Assembly (NCBI GenBank): GCA_045561055.1
Contig: JBJKYL010000010.1
Span: 186,001 to 250,000 of the forward strand
DNA: 64,000 bases
Origin: SMWC01 sp045561055
GTDB lineage: Bacteria > Pseudomonadota > Gammaproteobacteria > Steroidobacterales > Rariloculaceae
Reading direction: 5' to 3'
The notes under the pieces are model-generated. The model searched no databases, was not told where the DNA came from, and saw nothing but the letters and a program-made list of their open reading frames with translations. Positions 43,480-53,743 of the stretch are shown in pieces. Within the stretch, counting starts at the first letter, position 1, and each line of letters starts with the position of its first letter. The position numbers and the translations under genes are program-made.

Positions 43480-43567
43480 TAGCCGTTTTCTTGCTACATA
43501 AGCACAGACTGTGCCGCGTTGTAGGAGGGTGCGTGGGCAATACGTCGCCAGAAGTTACGCAACTCGG

Positions 43568-44791
43568 TCAAATCTTCTGCAAGAGATCTTTAAAGTTCGT
43601 ATCTGAATCGGCCAGCCGCTCTGCTGTCACTTTCGTCTCGGCCGCTATGATTTTCTTACCGAATATGAAATCTTGTGGGGCGTTCACGGCGTCTATGGCA
43701 ATCAACCGCCTGTCCCGCAAGTAGCATGCGGAAAAACTGTTACTTTTGGGATGGCCTCTGATCGCTATTTCATCGTGATCTCCGGAAAGACCAGCAATCT
43801 GTAGTTTCAGATCGTACTGATCCGACCAGAACCATGGCACCTGTTGATAAGATTGTGCCTCGCCCAGCAAGCTCAGCGCAGCGGTCTTGGCCTGTTCGAT
43901 CGCGTTGTGTACGGATTCTAGCCTGATCGAGCGGCCGGTGAAGACGTTCGGATGATTCGTGCAGTCACCAGCAGCGACAATACACGGGTCGCTGGTTCGT
44001 GCGTATTCATCGACGCGAATTCCATCCTCGCAGTGGAGACCTATTTCCGAAGCGAGTTCGACGACTGGTTTGATGCCTACTCCCACGACCACGATGTCGC
44101 AGGGATGGAGTTGACCTGTACTAGTTCGGACAGCTGTAACATGGTCTCCGCCTTGAAATGCACTGACACCGGTACCGCAGAGAATTTCGACTCCCTTTGC
44201 GCTGTGATAGTCCTCATAGAATTGTGATACTTCTTTACACACCACTCGTGCCATTACTCTGGGCGCCGCTTCGAAAACGGTTACCTCGAGACCGAGCGTT
44301 GCAGCGATTGAGGCGATCTCGAGGCCGATATAGCCGGCACCCACCACAACAAGTTTTCTCCCCGGAATGAGTTCGGTGCGGATGGCGTCTGCATCCGCGA
44401 GGGTCCTAAGATAATGAATGCCGGCGAGCTCGCAACCCGAGATATCAAGCCTTCGCACCCGGCTTCCCGTGGATAGCATCAGGCCGTCATACTCAAGGAT
44501 TCTTCCATCTTCTAAGCGCACTCGGTGGAATGCTGCATCAATCTCCGCTGCGTGGACGCCGAGTTCCATAGTGATCTCCCGCTCCGGGTAGAAACTTGCG
44601 GGACGAAGCTTCAGTCGTTCTGCCGCCAACTCGCCAGTGAGGTACTTCTTCGACAATGGAGGTCGTTGGTAGGGTTCATGCCCTTCCTCGCCGATGAGCG
44701 TAATGGTGCCGTCGAATTTTTTCTGGCGTAGAGTTTGGACAGCCTGTGCTGCTGCTTGGCCGCCGCCAATTATGATGAAGTGCTTAGGCAT
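43568..44791 (-). CDS. FAD-dependent ferredoxin/rubredoxin reductase
   Basis: 407 residues with FAD motif IIIGGGQAAAQAVQTLR, the PYQRPPLSKKYLTGE segment of oxygenase-type ferredoxin reductases, NAD motif VVVGAGYIGLEIASIAATLG, and the FAD loop ACIVAAGDCTNHPN-like IVAAGDCTNHP. The C-terminal reductase domain (PWFWSDQYDLKLQIAG) is typical of putidaredoxin/terpredoxin reductase relatives. Such proteins pass electrons from NADH to a ferredoxin for a P450 or dioxygenase; no such partner is adjacent. It is divergent from the quinone oxidoreductase gene. Confidence 0.92.
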   Translation of the reverse strand: MPKHFIIIGGGQAAAQAVQTLRQKKFDGTITLIGEEGHEPYQRPPLSKKYLTGELAAERLKLRPASFYPEREITMELGVHAAEIDAAFHRVRLEDGRILEYDGLMLSTGSRVRRLDISGCELAGIHYLRTLADADAIRTELIPGRKLVVVGAGYIGLEIASIAATLGLEVTVFEAAPRVMARVVCKEVSQFYEDYHSAKGVEILCGTGVSAFQGGDHVTAVRTSTGQLHPCDIVVVGVGIKPVVELASEIGLHCEDGIRVDEYARTSDPCIVAAGDCTNHPNVFTGRSIRLESVHNAIEQAKTAALSLLGEAQSYQQVPWFWSDQYDLKLQIAGLSGDHDEIAIRGHPKSNSFSACYLRDRRLIAIDAVNAPQDFIFGKKIIAAETKVTAERLADSDTNFKDLLQKI

Positions 44792-44873
44792 AGGATATTG
44801 TATCGTTGTTTACTTGCGAGACCGGGTAGTAGCTGCTTAGCTAGTCAAGATTTAAAAAAGGATCAATGAAGAA

Positions 44874-45848
44874 ATGACCCATGCAATCAGAATAAAAGAG
44901 TTTGGCGGGCCGGAGAAACTAGAGTTCATGGAGATCGAGTTAGGTGAGCCTGGACCGGGGCAGGCTCGGATAGCGCATACGGCCATCGGTGTTAATTTTA
45001 TCGATACCTATCATCGTTCTGGGCTTTATCCTATCGAATTGCCTGCCGGGCTTGGCGGAGAGGCGGCTGGTACGGTGGTTTCTGTCGGTGAAGGTGTGGA
45101 GCACGTTACGCCGGGCGACCGCGTCTGCTACGCAGTCCCGAAACCATCGACTTCCTATTCAGAAGAAAGTGTCATCGATGCAATGTGGCTCATTAAGATT
45201 CCTGAGGATGTCGCCGACGAAACGGCTGCCGCGATAATGCTCAAGGGACTGACCTCTTGGTATCTGTTGCGGCAAACGTATGAAGTCCAAGAAGGAGATA
45301 CGATTTTACTCTATGCCGCCGCCGGTGGTGTTGGGCTGATCGCCGCGCAGTGGGCCGAGCATCTTGGGGCGAGAGTCATCGGTGTCGTCAGCACCGAGGA
45401 AAAACGGCAGCTCGCGCTTTCTCATGGTTGTACGGAAGTTCTGCTAGCCGATAGCGACATAGTGACGGCTGTGCGGGATATCACGAATGGTGACGGCGTG
45501 CCCGTTGTCTATGATCCTGTCGGCAAGGACACGCTTTATCAGTCGCTAGACTGTTTGTGTCGTCGCGGACTACTTGTAAGTTTTGGTAATGCCTCGGGCG
45601 CGGTTGATTGCTTGCCGTTACTTGAACTGGCGAAGCGTGGCTCGCTATACGTGACGCGGCCTGTATTAGGCAGTAACGTGACGAATCGAGAAGAACTCGA
45701 GCTGGCTAGTGGAGAACTGCTAGGTTTACTTAGTGACGGTTGTTTGCAGGTCGAGATTGGCCAGCGCTTTGCGCTCGCGGACGCGGCAGATGCGCATCGC
45801 GCGCTAGAATCGCGACGGACAAAGGGTTCGACTGTACTATTGCCGTGA
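44874..45848 (+). CDS. qorA: NADPH:quinone oxidoreductase (zeta-crystallin type)
   Basis: 324 residues, medium-chain dehydrogenase without zinc ligands. IRIKEFGGPEKLEFMEIELGEPGPGQARI at the start, GVNFIDTYHRSGLYPIELPAGLGGEAAGTVVSVGEGV, and the nucleotide loop LLYAAAGGVGLIAAQWAEHLGARVIG. It reduces quinones one electron at a time, probably as a detoxification step. The ATG is overlapped by a three-codon frame, ATG AAG AAA TGA at 44866-44877, whose stop shares bases with the start, a possible translational coupler. AAGGA lies about a dozen bases upstream. Confidence 0.93.
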   Translation: MTHAIRIKEFGGPEKLEFMEIELGEPGPGQARIAHTAIGVNFIDTYHRSGLYPIELPAGLGGEAAGTVVSVGEGVEHVTPGDRVCYAVPKPSTSYSEESVIDAMWLIKIPEDVADETAAAIMLKGLTSWYLLRQTYEVQEGDTILLYAAAGGVGLIAAQWAEHLGARVIGVVSTEEKRQLALSHGCTEVLLADSDIVTAVRDITNGDGVPVVYDPVGKDTLYQSLDCLCRRGLLVSFGNASGAVDCLPLLELAKRGSLYVTRPVLGSNVTNREELELASGELLGLLSDGCLQVEIGQRFALADAADAHRALESRRTKGSTVLLP

Positions 45849-45975
45849 CCTGAAAAAATTGATGGCTCATTGTTAATGATTCTTTAGGAAGGTTTATTCG
45901 ATTCGAAGCCCTCTAGCTTCGCTGCAATAAACTGAAATCACTCTGGGCCAAGCTGACCGAAGATTTTAGTAGTTC

Positions 45976-48339
45976 TTATACGCTCGATAGCGGCCAGAAG
46001 ATTGGTAACAAAACCATCGCGCAGACGAATACGATGATAGTCAAGGGTAACCCGAGTTTGAAGTAATCAGTGAAACGGTAACCGCCCGGACCCATGACAA
46101 GAATGTTCGCAGGATGAGATATTGGGCTTGTAAAACTTGCGGAAGCCGCTATCGCGATGGCCATCATCGCAGTCTGCGGTGCAATGCCAAGATCGGCGCT
46201 TGCCGACAGTACGATAGGTGACATTAGAACGACGAGCGCGGCTGTTGGAATGATCATCGTTCCTGCTGCGGTAATCAAATAGAGTCCGCCGATAACCCAC
46301 CAGGGACCAAGCGGTCCCAACACGGCCATCGTCTGATTCGCAAGCAGTTCTGCAGCCCCGGTTTGTTCCATCGCCGTTCCGAGTGGCAGCATTCCTGCTA
46401 TCAGGAAGATCGCGCGCCACTCTATCGCACGGTATGCATCCTCCATGCTTAGACAGGTAGTTAGAATCATGAGTGTCGCGCCGATCACCGCTGCAATATA
46501 GATGGGCAGCCAGCCTGCTAGAACCGAGAGAATAACCACAAACATAATACCGCCGGCGAGTGGCGCTTTCGCCGTATCAACAGACCTCTGAGTTACCGGT
46601 GTAAGCACGAGGAATTCCGGATCACGCTCGAATATCGCGAGTTTTTGTCTCGGACCAAGAAGCAATAAGGCATCGCCTAGTTGCATCTTGAGTTGATCCA
46701 GGTTGGTTCGAATAGCCTCGCCTTTGCGCCACACTGCTACGAGTTCAAGACCATACCTCTCTCGGAAATCGAACTCCGAAAGCGCGTGTCCGGCCAGGGG
46801 TGAACGCGGGTCTAGTGTGGCCTCGAGTAGATTAAGACGGTCGGAGTCGAATGCGTTAAAGTTTGGGTGCGCGCCACGTTGGATTTTGAGTTCCTGTAGG
46901 CCTCGCAAAACGTCGAGATCTTCTCTACGTCCCTGAATCAATAAGAGGTCGCCGCCCTTCAGTGACTGATCGGGTTCAGGCATAAGCTTAAGTTCGCCCT
47001 CGCGAAATAGCGCCAGCAGTCGAAAATCGAAAGCATCACCGAGCCGGTTGCGCACTAGCGTTTCACCTGCGAGTGGTGACTCACGCGGTACGCGCACCAC
47101 GAATAATTTCTCCTGGAGCCGGTAAACTTCGCTAAGTTCTTTTTCTTCAATGGCTCTGCAGGCTGAGAACTCCGGTGAGCGCTCTATTTCTTCGGCTGTT
47201 TCAGGACTTGCTTGCAATAACAGCGCGTCGCCGCCGCGGAGTGGAATATTGGCTAGATTGACGCGGCGTACGAGATCACCGCGCCGTATAGCGAGAACAT
47301 TAGCGCCATAGTGGTTCCGAAACTCGGCGTGGTGGAGTAACCCAGCGACTAGCGGTGAGCTATCTTTTACGGTGACCTCGAGAACCTTGATTTGCCCGGC
47401 CATGAGTCCCTGTAACACGGGCGCCTCGCGCTCGATCACAAGTTCGCTCCATCGTTGAAATTCGTGAAACCTATCGAGCCGCCCCTGGATCAGGAGGTTA
47501 TCGTTGCTCTTCAATACCGTTTGACGTGACGGCATAAATTCCGATTTTCCGTCACGTTCTAGGGCGAGGACAATTAGTCCGGTGGCAACACCGATACGAC
47601 TCTGGCTTAGCGTCTTGCCGACGAGGATGGAGTCGGCCGGCACACGCATTTCGAAAGCGCGCGCCTGCAGACCGTATTGCCTACGAAGATTTCTCTGGCT
47701 GCGTCGCTGCGTTTCTTCTTCAGGTTTCTTGCGTGGCAACATATGTTTACCAACCAACGCGATGAAGAGAGTTCCGGCGATGAGAACGACTCCACCAACC
47801 GGCGTGAAATCAAATAGATTAAAAGGTTCGTAGCCTGCAGCTTCCAGAGAGCCACTAATGAGCAGGTTCGGCGGCGTACCAATCATCGTGGTCAAACCGC
47901 CGAGCAAGCTGCCATAGGCTAGTGGCATCAGCAAGCGTGAGGCAGGAATTCGCGTACGACGGGCCACGTCGATCACAACAGGAAGCATGAGAGCAGCAAC
48001 GCCGATGTTGTTCATGAACGCCGACAGAAGGCCTGCTGTCAGCATAATTACAATGATCATACGTGTTTCTTGCCGGCCGGCTAGCCGGAGTACGCTATGA
48101 CCGATTACGTTGGCAATTCCGGTTCTTGTCAGGCCAGCGCTGAGGATGAACATAGCCCATACCGCTATCACAGCGGGATTAGAGAAACCGGCTACAGCCT
48201 CAGGTGGTGTAACAAGACCTGTCAGAACAAGTGTTCCGAGCACCATGAGTGCAATAAGGTCCATTCTGATTTTTTCACTGATGAATAGCGCCAGTGAGAC
48301 GACCAGAATGACGAGTACGAGACCGATTTGTAGTGTCAA
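45976..48339 (-). CDS. SLC13 family permease with four RCK_C (TrkA-C) domains
   Basis: 787 residues, beginning at TTG 48339, the only start placing the first helix in the usual position. Twelve or so membrane helices in two halves (1-205 and about 600-787), with the ArsB/SLC13 marks MFILSAGLTRTG, AFMNNIGVAALMLPVV and GTPPNLLISGS in the first half. Between them lie four RCK_C ligand-sensing domains in tandem, each opening with a VxxxSPLVG-like turn and closing with GDxLLLxG. Such proteins import sulfate, phosphate or dicarboxylates under small-ligand control. Most relatives have two RCK_C domains; four is at the high end. Confidence 0.9.
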   Translation of the reverse strand: MTLQIGLVLVILVVSLALFISEKIRMDLIALMVLGTLVLTGLVTPPEAVAGFSNPAVIAVWAMFILSAGLTRTGIANVIGHSVLRLAGRQETRMIIVIMLTAGLLSAFMNNIGVAALMLPVVIDVARRTRIPASRLLMPLAYGSLLGGLTTMIGTPPNLLISGSLEAAGYEPFNLFDFTPVGGVVLIAGTLFIALVGKHMLPRKKPEEETQRRSQRNLRRQYGLQARAFEMRVPADSILVGKTLSQSRIGVATGLIVLALERDGKSEFMPSRQTVLKSNDNLLIQGRLDRFHEFQRWSELVIEREAPVLQGLMAGQIKVLEVTVKDSSPLVAGLLHHAEFRNHYGANVLAIRRGDLVRRVNLANIPLRGGDALLLQASPETAEEIERSPEFSACRAIEEKELSEVYRLQEKLFVVRVPRESPLAGETLVRNRLGDAFDFRLLALFREGELKLMPEPDQSLKGGDLLLIQGRREDLDVLRGLQELKIQRGAHPNFNAFDSDRLNLLEATLDPRSPLAGHALSEFDFRERYGLELVAVWRKGEAIRTNLDQLKMQLGDALLLLGPRQKLAIFERDPEFLVLTPVTQRSVDTAKAPLAGGIMFVVILSVLAGWLPIYIAAVIGATLMILTTCLSMEDAYRAIEWRAIFLIAGMLPLGTAMEQTGAAELLANQTMAVLGPLGPWWVIGGLYLITAAGTMIIPTAALVVLMSPIVLSASADLGIAPQTAMMAIAIAASASFTSPISHPANILVMGPGGYRFTDYFKLGLPLTIIVFVCAMVLLPIFWPLSSV

Positions 48340-48657
48340 TTTAGACTCAGTTAGATAACTCGCGACCCTTTTTGCGCCTGAGTATGGAAAATCCGATAAG
48401 CGGACAAATTAAGTAGATTCTAATCGACCTGCGTACCTTCATAAAGGCTTCGAAGAAGCCGTTTGAAAATAAAATTACCATATTCTCTAGATAGGGTTAG
48501 GTGTTCGGTCAGGCTACTATAAGATGTAGCGGATTGATAAGAGCGATGCAATGTTACAGGGGTCGTTGGTTTGGCACATTTGATGTTATGTTGAATTAAT
48601 TTTCTTGCGGCCTATAGGGGGTCTAGCAAAAACAGTACACTACTAACGAGGGCCATT
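48340..48657. other. Intergenic region upstream of the PHB-depolymerase-like gene
   Basis: 318 bases between divergent genes. A perfect hairpin, GGCTTC-GAA-GAAGCC, lies at 48446-48460 without a T-run on either side, so it is more likely an operator or leader structure than a terminator. Promoter elements for both neighbours must be here, but none stands out. GAGGGCC just before the ATG may serve as ribosome binding site for the plus-strand gene. Confidence 0.4.
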
Positions 48658-49836
48658 ATGAATAGATTTTCATTTACATTTCGCCGCAAGCCCCACCGAT
48701 GGTCTTGTCTGATGATCTGTTGGCTAACATGCTGCAGCGCGTTCGCTCAACCTCAACCTCAACCCGAGTCTGATGACACTAAACTAGTATTCTCGAGTCT
48801 CGAGCTTGGTCAGACGAATAATGGCACCATCAATATCAACGGCTACGACCGATATTTTTCCGTTACGTTTCCTGCCTCGTATAACAATGACGTAGCGTCT
48901 CCAGTCGTTCTGTTTTTTCACGGTTGTATGTGTCGTCCTGATTTCACCGAGGAAGCTATTTTGGGTTATTTGGATTGGGCACCAAGATTAGAATCGTATA
49001 AAGAAGATTTCATCACCATAAAAATGTCTGCCTTCTCCAAGAAGAAACCGGAAGTTCCCCAAGGGGTGGAAGACGGTGGAGCGCGTGGTATGTGGCTCTG
49101 GCATGAAGGTTTGGAGTCAGAGCGTGACGATTACGCGTTCGTTGATACGTTGCTCGAAGAATTACAGTCCTCGTCTGATATCAACATTGATCCGGAAAAC
49201 ATCTTTGGGGTTGGTCATTCGTCAGGAGCGATCTTTTTGATCTCTTACGTATTAGGCGGCCCGGTCGATCTAACCGATGTCAGCATCAATGATACTTATC
49301 AGTTTAAAGCCATTTCCGTAACGGGAGGTTCAACGTTACGGAAGGGGATTGTCGATTTCAAAGAAAATACGCCTGACACATTGCCATCTGTCTTACACAT
49401 CCAGGGAGAGCGGGATGGAGGGCTTTGGTTTAACGGTCAAGAAACGGGTAAAAGGGGTATCAATTTCTTAGAATTTGCCTCGATCGAAAACGGGGCAGCT
49501 ATCGTTGATGGATTAAGAGACACAATACACGGGCTTACATACTCTGCATGGGACGAAAATACTCCCTCAAATCCCAGTACCCTAGAAAGATGGGCCGAGC
49601 ATCTCAATCTCGAGTATTCAGGGTACGAGGAATACCTCCAATATTACGTCTATAACTTCGCGCCGGTAACAACGTCAGAGAATGTGCTCGTCGGCATGAG
49701 GCTCAAAGATTGCGGGCATAGGCTTACCGCGGATCAATATCAGTCTGATTTCTTCCGAATCTTCTCGCAGCAAAATGGCGATTTGCGAGCGTACGACAGC
49801 AAGATATCTCGAGACACTGTTTTGAGGTTCTGCTGA
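48658..49836 (+). CDS. Exported PHB-depolymerase-like esterase
   Basis: 392 residues with a signal peptide ending near AFAQ (residue 31) and a QPQPQPE linker. Alpha/beta hydrolase: VVLFFHGCMCRPDF (oxyanion region, unusual Cys pair), FGVGHSSGAIFLISYVLGG with the nucleophile serine in GHSSG, and a late DCGHRLTADQ segment with the probable catalytic histidine. It matches the esterase family that includes extracellular polyhydroxybutyrate depolymerases and feruloyl esterases. A release of aromatic acids or breakdown of polyesters is plausible but not shown. Downstream, 41 bases away, is a DUF6152 gene on the same strand. Confidence 0.8.
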   Translation: MNRFSFTFRRKPHRWSCLMICWLTCCSAFAQPQPQPESDDTKLVFSSLELGQTNNGTININGYDRYFSVTFPASYNNDVASPVVLFFHGCMCRPDFTEEAILGYLDWAPRLESYKEDFITIKMSAFSKKKPEVPQGVEDGGARGMWLWHEGLESERDDYAFVDTLLEELQSSSDINIDPENIFGVGHSSGAIFLISYVLGGPVDLTDVSINDTYQFKAISVTGGSTLRKGIVDFKENTPDTLPSVLHIQGERDGGLWFNGQETGKRGINFLEFASIENGAAIVDGLRDTIHGLTYSAWDENTPSNPSTLERWAEHLNLEYSGYEEYLQYYVYNFAPVTTSENVLVGMRLKDCGHRLTADQYQSDFFRIFSQQNGDLRAYDSKISRDTVLRFC

Positions 49837-49877
49837 TTCCGCGGTCGAACTACTTTTGACATAAAAAGAAGGTAAGA

Positions 49878-51014
<1,137 letters not shown>

Positions 51015-51133
51015 GACTAGTTAATCGGTTTATCGTTTATAACGAGTAGAATATAGAAAGCCAATCTATTCGCGGCGTTGTTGCGTCCATGAGTTGCCGC
51101 TATTCTTGATGGCTCGCAGTTAATAGAACTCGC

Positions 51134-52198
51134 TCAGTTCGTTAGCGTGTTTCCGGTTGACGCCCACTCTTCAAGTTCGCACTCATATGGATGAATTTCT
51201 TCGCCAGGCTTCCAGATGAAGTGCCCCTCAAATACAAAAGGTTCGGCTAAGGTAGCTGGTTCATCGACGGTCATAATCCACTCTAGCCGATTGCCATTTT
51301 CTTGGACCGTGAATCTCTCGTTGACCCTAACATTCGGTGTCTGCGGTGCACCGGAGCGATTGAAGTAATGCCAGCTGATCCGCGATGTATCGACGACGAG
51401 AGTTTCGCCTTCCCAGCGGCCTACCGAATACCCTAATTTAGAAGGCGGTATGGTTTCAGGGTCTGCGACATTATCGCCCATATGAATGACTCGCAGCGAA
51501 TCGAACTCCTCAAAGCGCAGTTCGATGTTATCTCCGACCTGGGCGAACTCCATGGGGTAAGGGTTGCCCATAAGCGACGGCATACCCGGCCCTATGCATT
51601 CCATAATAGGATTGTCGGCAATGTCATCCCATTCGGCGACCGCAGTGGCCGCAGCTTCATTCAGTTGATAGTTTGAACGCCCCGTGAAGAACCAAGCCAT
51701 ACCAGGTCCCTGGCTCCAGGCACGAAAGATACCGTTACCTGTCGCTGCAGTAACTAGTTCTGGGTCGAAGACGTTTCTATCACTTCCCAGCGTTTCGGTT
51801 GCCCAGCGCGGTTCCCGTGCGCCACCGACGAGCAATTCAACACCATCGGGAAGTAATACATGGTTACCTTGAATGTAGTTATCCCTGCGCGTCGATGGCC
51901 AGCCCGCTATGAGGACTTCATCACCGACGGAAATTTCATCACCGGTCAAGCCCTTGCGTCGTTGCGAGCTTACGGCGCCTGCTTCTAGATACCAAACTTG
52001 CTCCGCACCATTTTCGTCGGTATTGATTAGCTCAAGCAGGACGTGAGGGTTCTTCCACGAAACCTGCGAGACTACGCCTTCGACCTCCTCAATCACACTG
52101 CGATCGAATTCGGACATCGAATGATGAGCTGTGACAGAGAGCGGTAAGGTAATTAGTAAGCTCACAATTAGTGGGTAGGACTTAACTTTGGAATCCAT
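51134..52198 (-). CDS. DUF6152-type exported protein, copy 2 of a tandem pair
   Basis: 354 residues, preceded by GAGGGG. Signal peptide ends at VTA, so the mature protein starts HHSMSEF, followed by VEGVVSQVSWKNPHVLLELI and a segment WYLEAGAVSSQRRKGLTGDEI. The C-terminal part has LRVIHMGDNVADPETIPPSKLGYSVGRWEGETLVVDTSRISWHYF. It is nearly identical over long stretches to the neighbour at 52229-53308 (same bases at an offset of 1098 around 51363/52461), so the pair arose by recent duplication. Function unknown. Confidence 0.82.
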   Translation of the reverse strand: MDSKVKSYPLIVSLLITLPLSVTAHHSMSEFDRSVIEEVEGVVSQVSWKNPHVLLELINTDENGAEQVWYLEAGAVSSQRRKGLTGDEISVGDEVLIAGWPSTRRDNYIQGNHVLLPDGVELLVGGAREPRWATETLGSDRNVFDPELVTAATGNGIFRAWSQGPGMAWFFTGRSNYQLNEAAATAVAEWDDIADNPIMECIGPGMPSLMGNPYPMEFAQVGDNIELRFEEFDSLRVIHMGDNVADPETIPPSKLGYSVGRWEGETLVVDTSRISWHYFNRSGAPQTPNVRVNERFTVQENGNRLEWIMTVDEPATLAEPFVFEGHFIWKPGEEIHPYECELEEWASTGNTLTN

Positions 52199-52228
52199 AG
52201 GCTGTTCCCCTCGGTTATCTAGCCTCGT

Positions 52229-53308
52229 TCAGTTTACCAGCGGCGTACTCTCAAGAGTTTGCCATTCCTCGAGATCACATTCGTATGGATTGACCGTATC
52301 TCCAGGCTTCCACTCGTATCCTAGAGTAAATACAAACGGTTCGACCAAAGTAGCCGGGTCATCGACAGTCATGATTGTCTCCAACCGATTGCCGTCTTCT
52401 TGGACCGTGAATCTCTCGTTGACCTTAACATTTGGTGTCTGCGGCGCACCGGAGCGGTCGAAGTAATGCCAACTGATCCGCGAAGTATCAACGACGAGAG
52501 TTTCGCCTTCCCAGCGGCCTACCGAATACCCCAATTTAGAAAGCGGTATGGTTTCAGGGTCTGCGACATTATCGCCCATATGAATGACTCGCAGCGAATC
52601 GAACTCCTCAAAGCGCAGTTCGATGTTGTCTCCGGCCTGCGTGATCCTCATGGGGTAAGGGTTGCCCATGAGTGAAGGCATCCCCGGCCCTATGCATCGC
52701 ATAACTGGATTGTCGGCAATGTCATCCCATGCGGCTGCGGCTGCGGCTGCGGCCTCTGTCAGTCGATAAGTTGCCTGGGGGCGATTTGCGAAGTACCACG
52801 CATTACTGCCGTTTCGACCCCCCTGGCTCCAGGTACGAAAGATACCGTTACCTGTCGTCGTAGTAGCTAGCTCCGGGTCGAAGACGTTTCTATCACTTCC
52901 CAGCGTTTCGGTTGCCCAGCGCGATTCACGAGCGGCAGAGATCAGTATCTCGACGTTGTCCTGTAAGAGCAATAGGTGCATGCCCTTCATGAAATTATCC
53001 CTACGGTACGATGGAAAGCCGGCTATGCGGACTGCATCACCGACGGAAATTTCATCACCGGTCAAGCCTTTACGTCTTTGCCCGCTTACGGCACCAGCTT
53101 CAAGTATCCAAGTTTCTTCCTCACCATGTGCGCTGGTATTGGTCACTTCTAGCATGATGTGTGGATTTCGCCACGACAATTTTGAGACTACACCCTCAAT
53201 TTCTATCATTTCGCCTCTGGGCTCGAATTCGGACATCGAGTGATGGGCTATCGCCGAGAGAGGTGAGGCAATTAACAAACATGTCATTAAAGAGGCTAAT
53301 TTACCCAT
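52229..53308 (-). CDS. DUF6152-type exported protein, copy 3 of a tandem pair
   Basis: 359 residues, closest relative of the preceding entry, read before it in the same direction with a 30-base gap. Same architecture: signal peptide, HHSMSEF, VEGVVSKLSWRNPHIMLEVTN, AGAVSGQRRKGLTGDEI, then GYSVGRWEGETLVVDTSRISWHYF. It differs by a run of alanine codons (GCGGCT repeat near 52731-52753) and by inserted residues GGRNGSNAWY. The N-terminal halves have diverged more than the C-terminal DNA, which suggests partial gene conversion or different selection on the two halves. Function unknown. Confidence 0.82.
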   Translation of the reverse strand: MGKLASLMTCLLIASPLSAIAHHSMSEFEPRGEMIEIEGVVSKLSWRNPHIMLEVTNTSAHGEEETWILEAGAVSGQRRKGLTGDEISVGDAVRIAGFPSYRRDNFMKGMHLLLLQDNVEILISAARESRWATETLGSDRNVFDPELATTTTGNGIFRTWSQGGRNGSNAWYFANRPQATYRLTEAAAAAAAAWDDIADNPVMRCIGPGMPSLMGNPYPMRITQAGDNIELRFEEFDSLRVIHMGDNVADPETIPLSKLGYSVGRWEGETLVVDTSRISWHYFDRSGAPQTPNVKVNERFTVQEDGNRLETIMTVDDPATLVEPFVFTLGYEWKPGDTVNPYECDLEEWQTLESTPLVN

Positions 53309-53406
53309 AGCTTATTATCCTGTGACGAGCTACTAACAAAGGTGACTTTACTTTATAAACTTAACAAATCTCAACTCAAATTTGTTAGCTTCACGCCTTA
53401 GTAATG

Positions 53407-53667
53407 TCATTCCTCATAATAATTATCCGCTTCATCCGGGATTGTCGGTGCCGGACGTACCGCTGTCGGAGTAGGTGGCTGATCCAGCGTTGGCCCGAAC
53501 GAATCGGGAGCCACCTCAGCTCCCGCGAACGGGGGTCGTGGCGCATTCAGCACGAATTTAGAAATGAAACCGAATAGGATCATCATGATCAACAGTCCGA
53601 CAGTCATATAACCTATCGTAATCCATACGGTGTGTCTATATCTTTTAGTTTTTAGGAATGAGGACAT
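53407..53667 (-). CDS. Small single-helix membrane protein
   Basis: 86 residues from ATG 53667, which has AGGAAG four bases upstream; ATGs at 53706 and 53781 are in frame but the latter would overlap the DUF6152 gene. A short basic N-terminus (LKTKRYRHT) is followed by one membrane helix (about 14-36) and a Pro-rich, acidic tail (PPTPTAVRPAPTIPDEADNYYEE), presumably periplasmic. I do not recognise a family. It follows the DUF6152 gene in the same direction and may belong to that transcript. Confidence 0.55.
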   Translation of the reverse strand: MSSFLKTKRYRHTVWITIGYMTVGLLIMMILFGFISKFVLNAPRPPFAGAEVAPDSFGPTLDQPPTPTAVRPAPTIPDEADNYYEE

Positions 53668-53743
53668 ATTTCTTCCTAAAAGGGGTCGCTGAGCCTGGGA
53701 CGCCATCTTAATGCGCGCTTGATACGGAGCTAGCTTCGCTATA

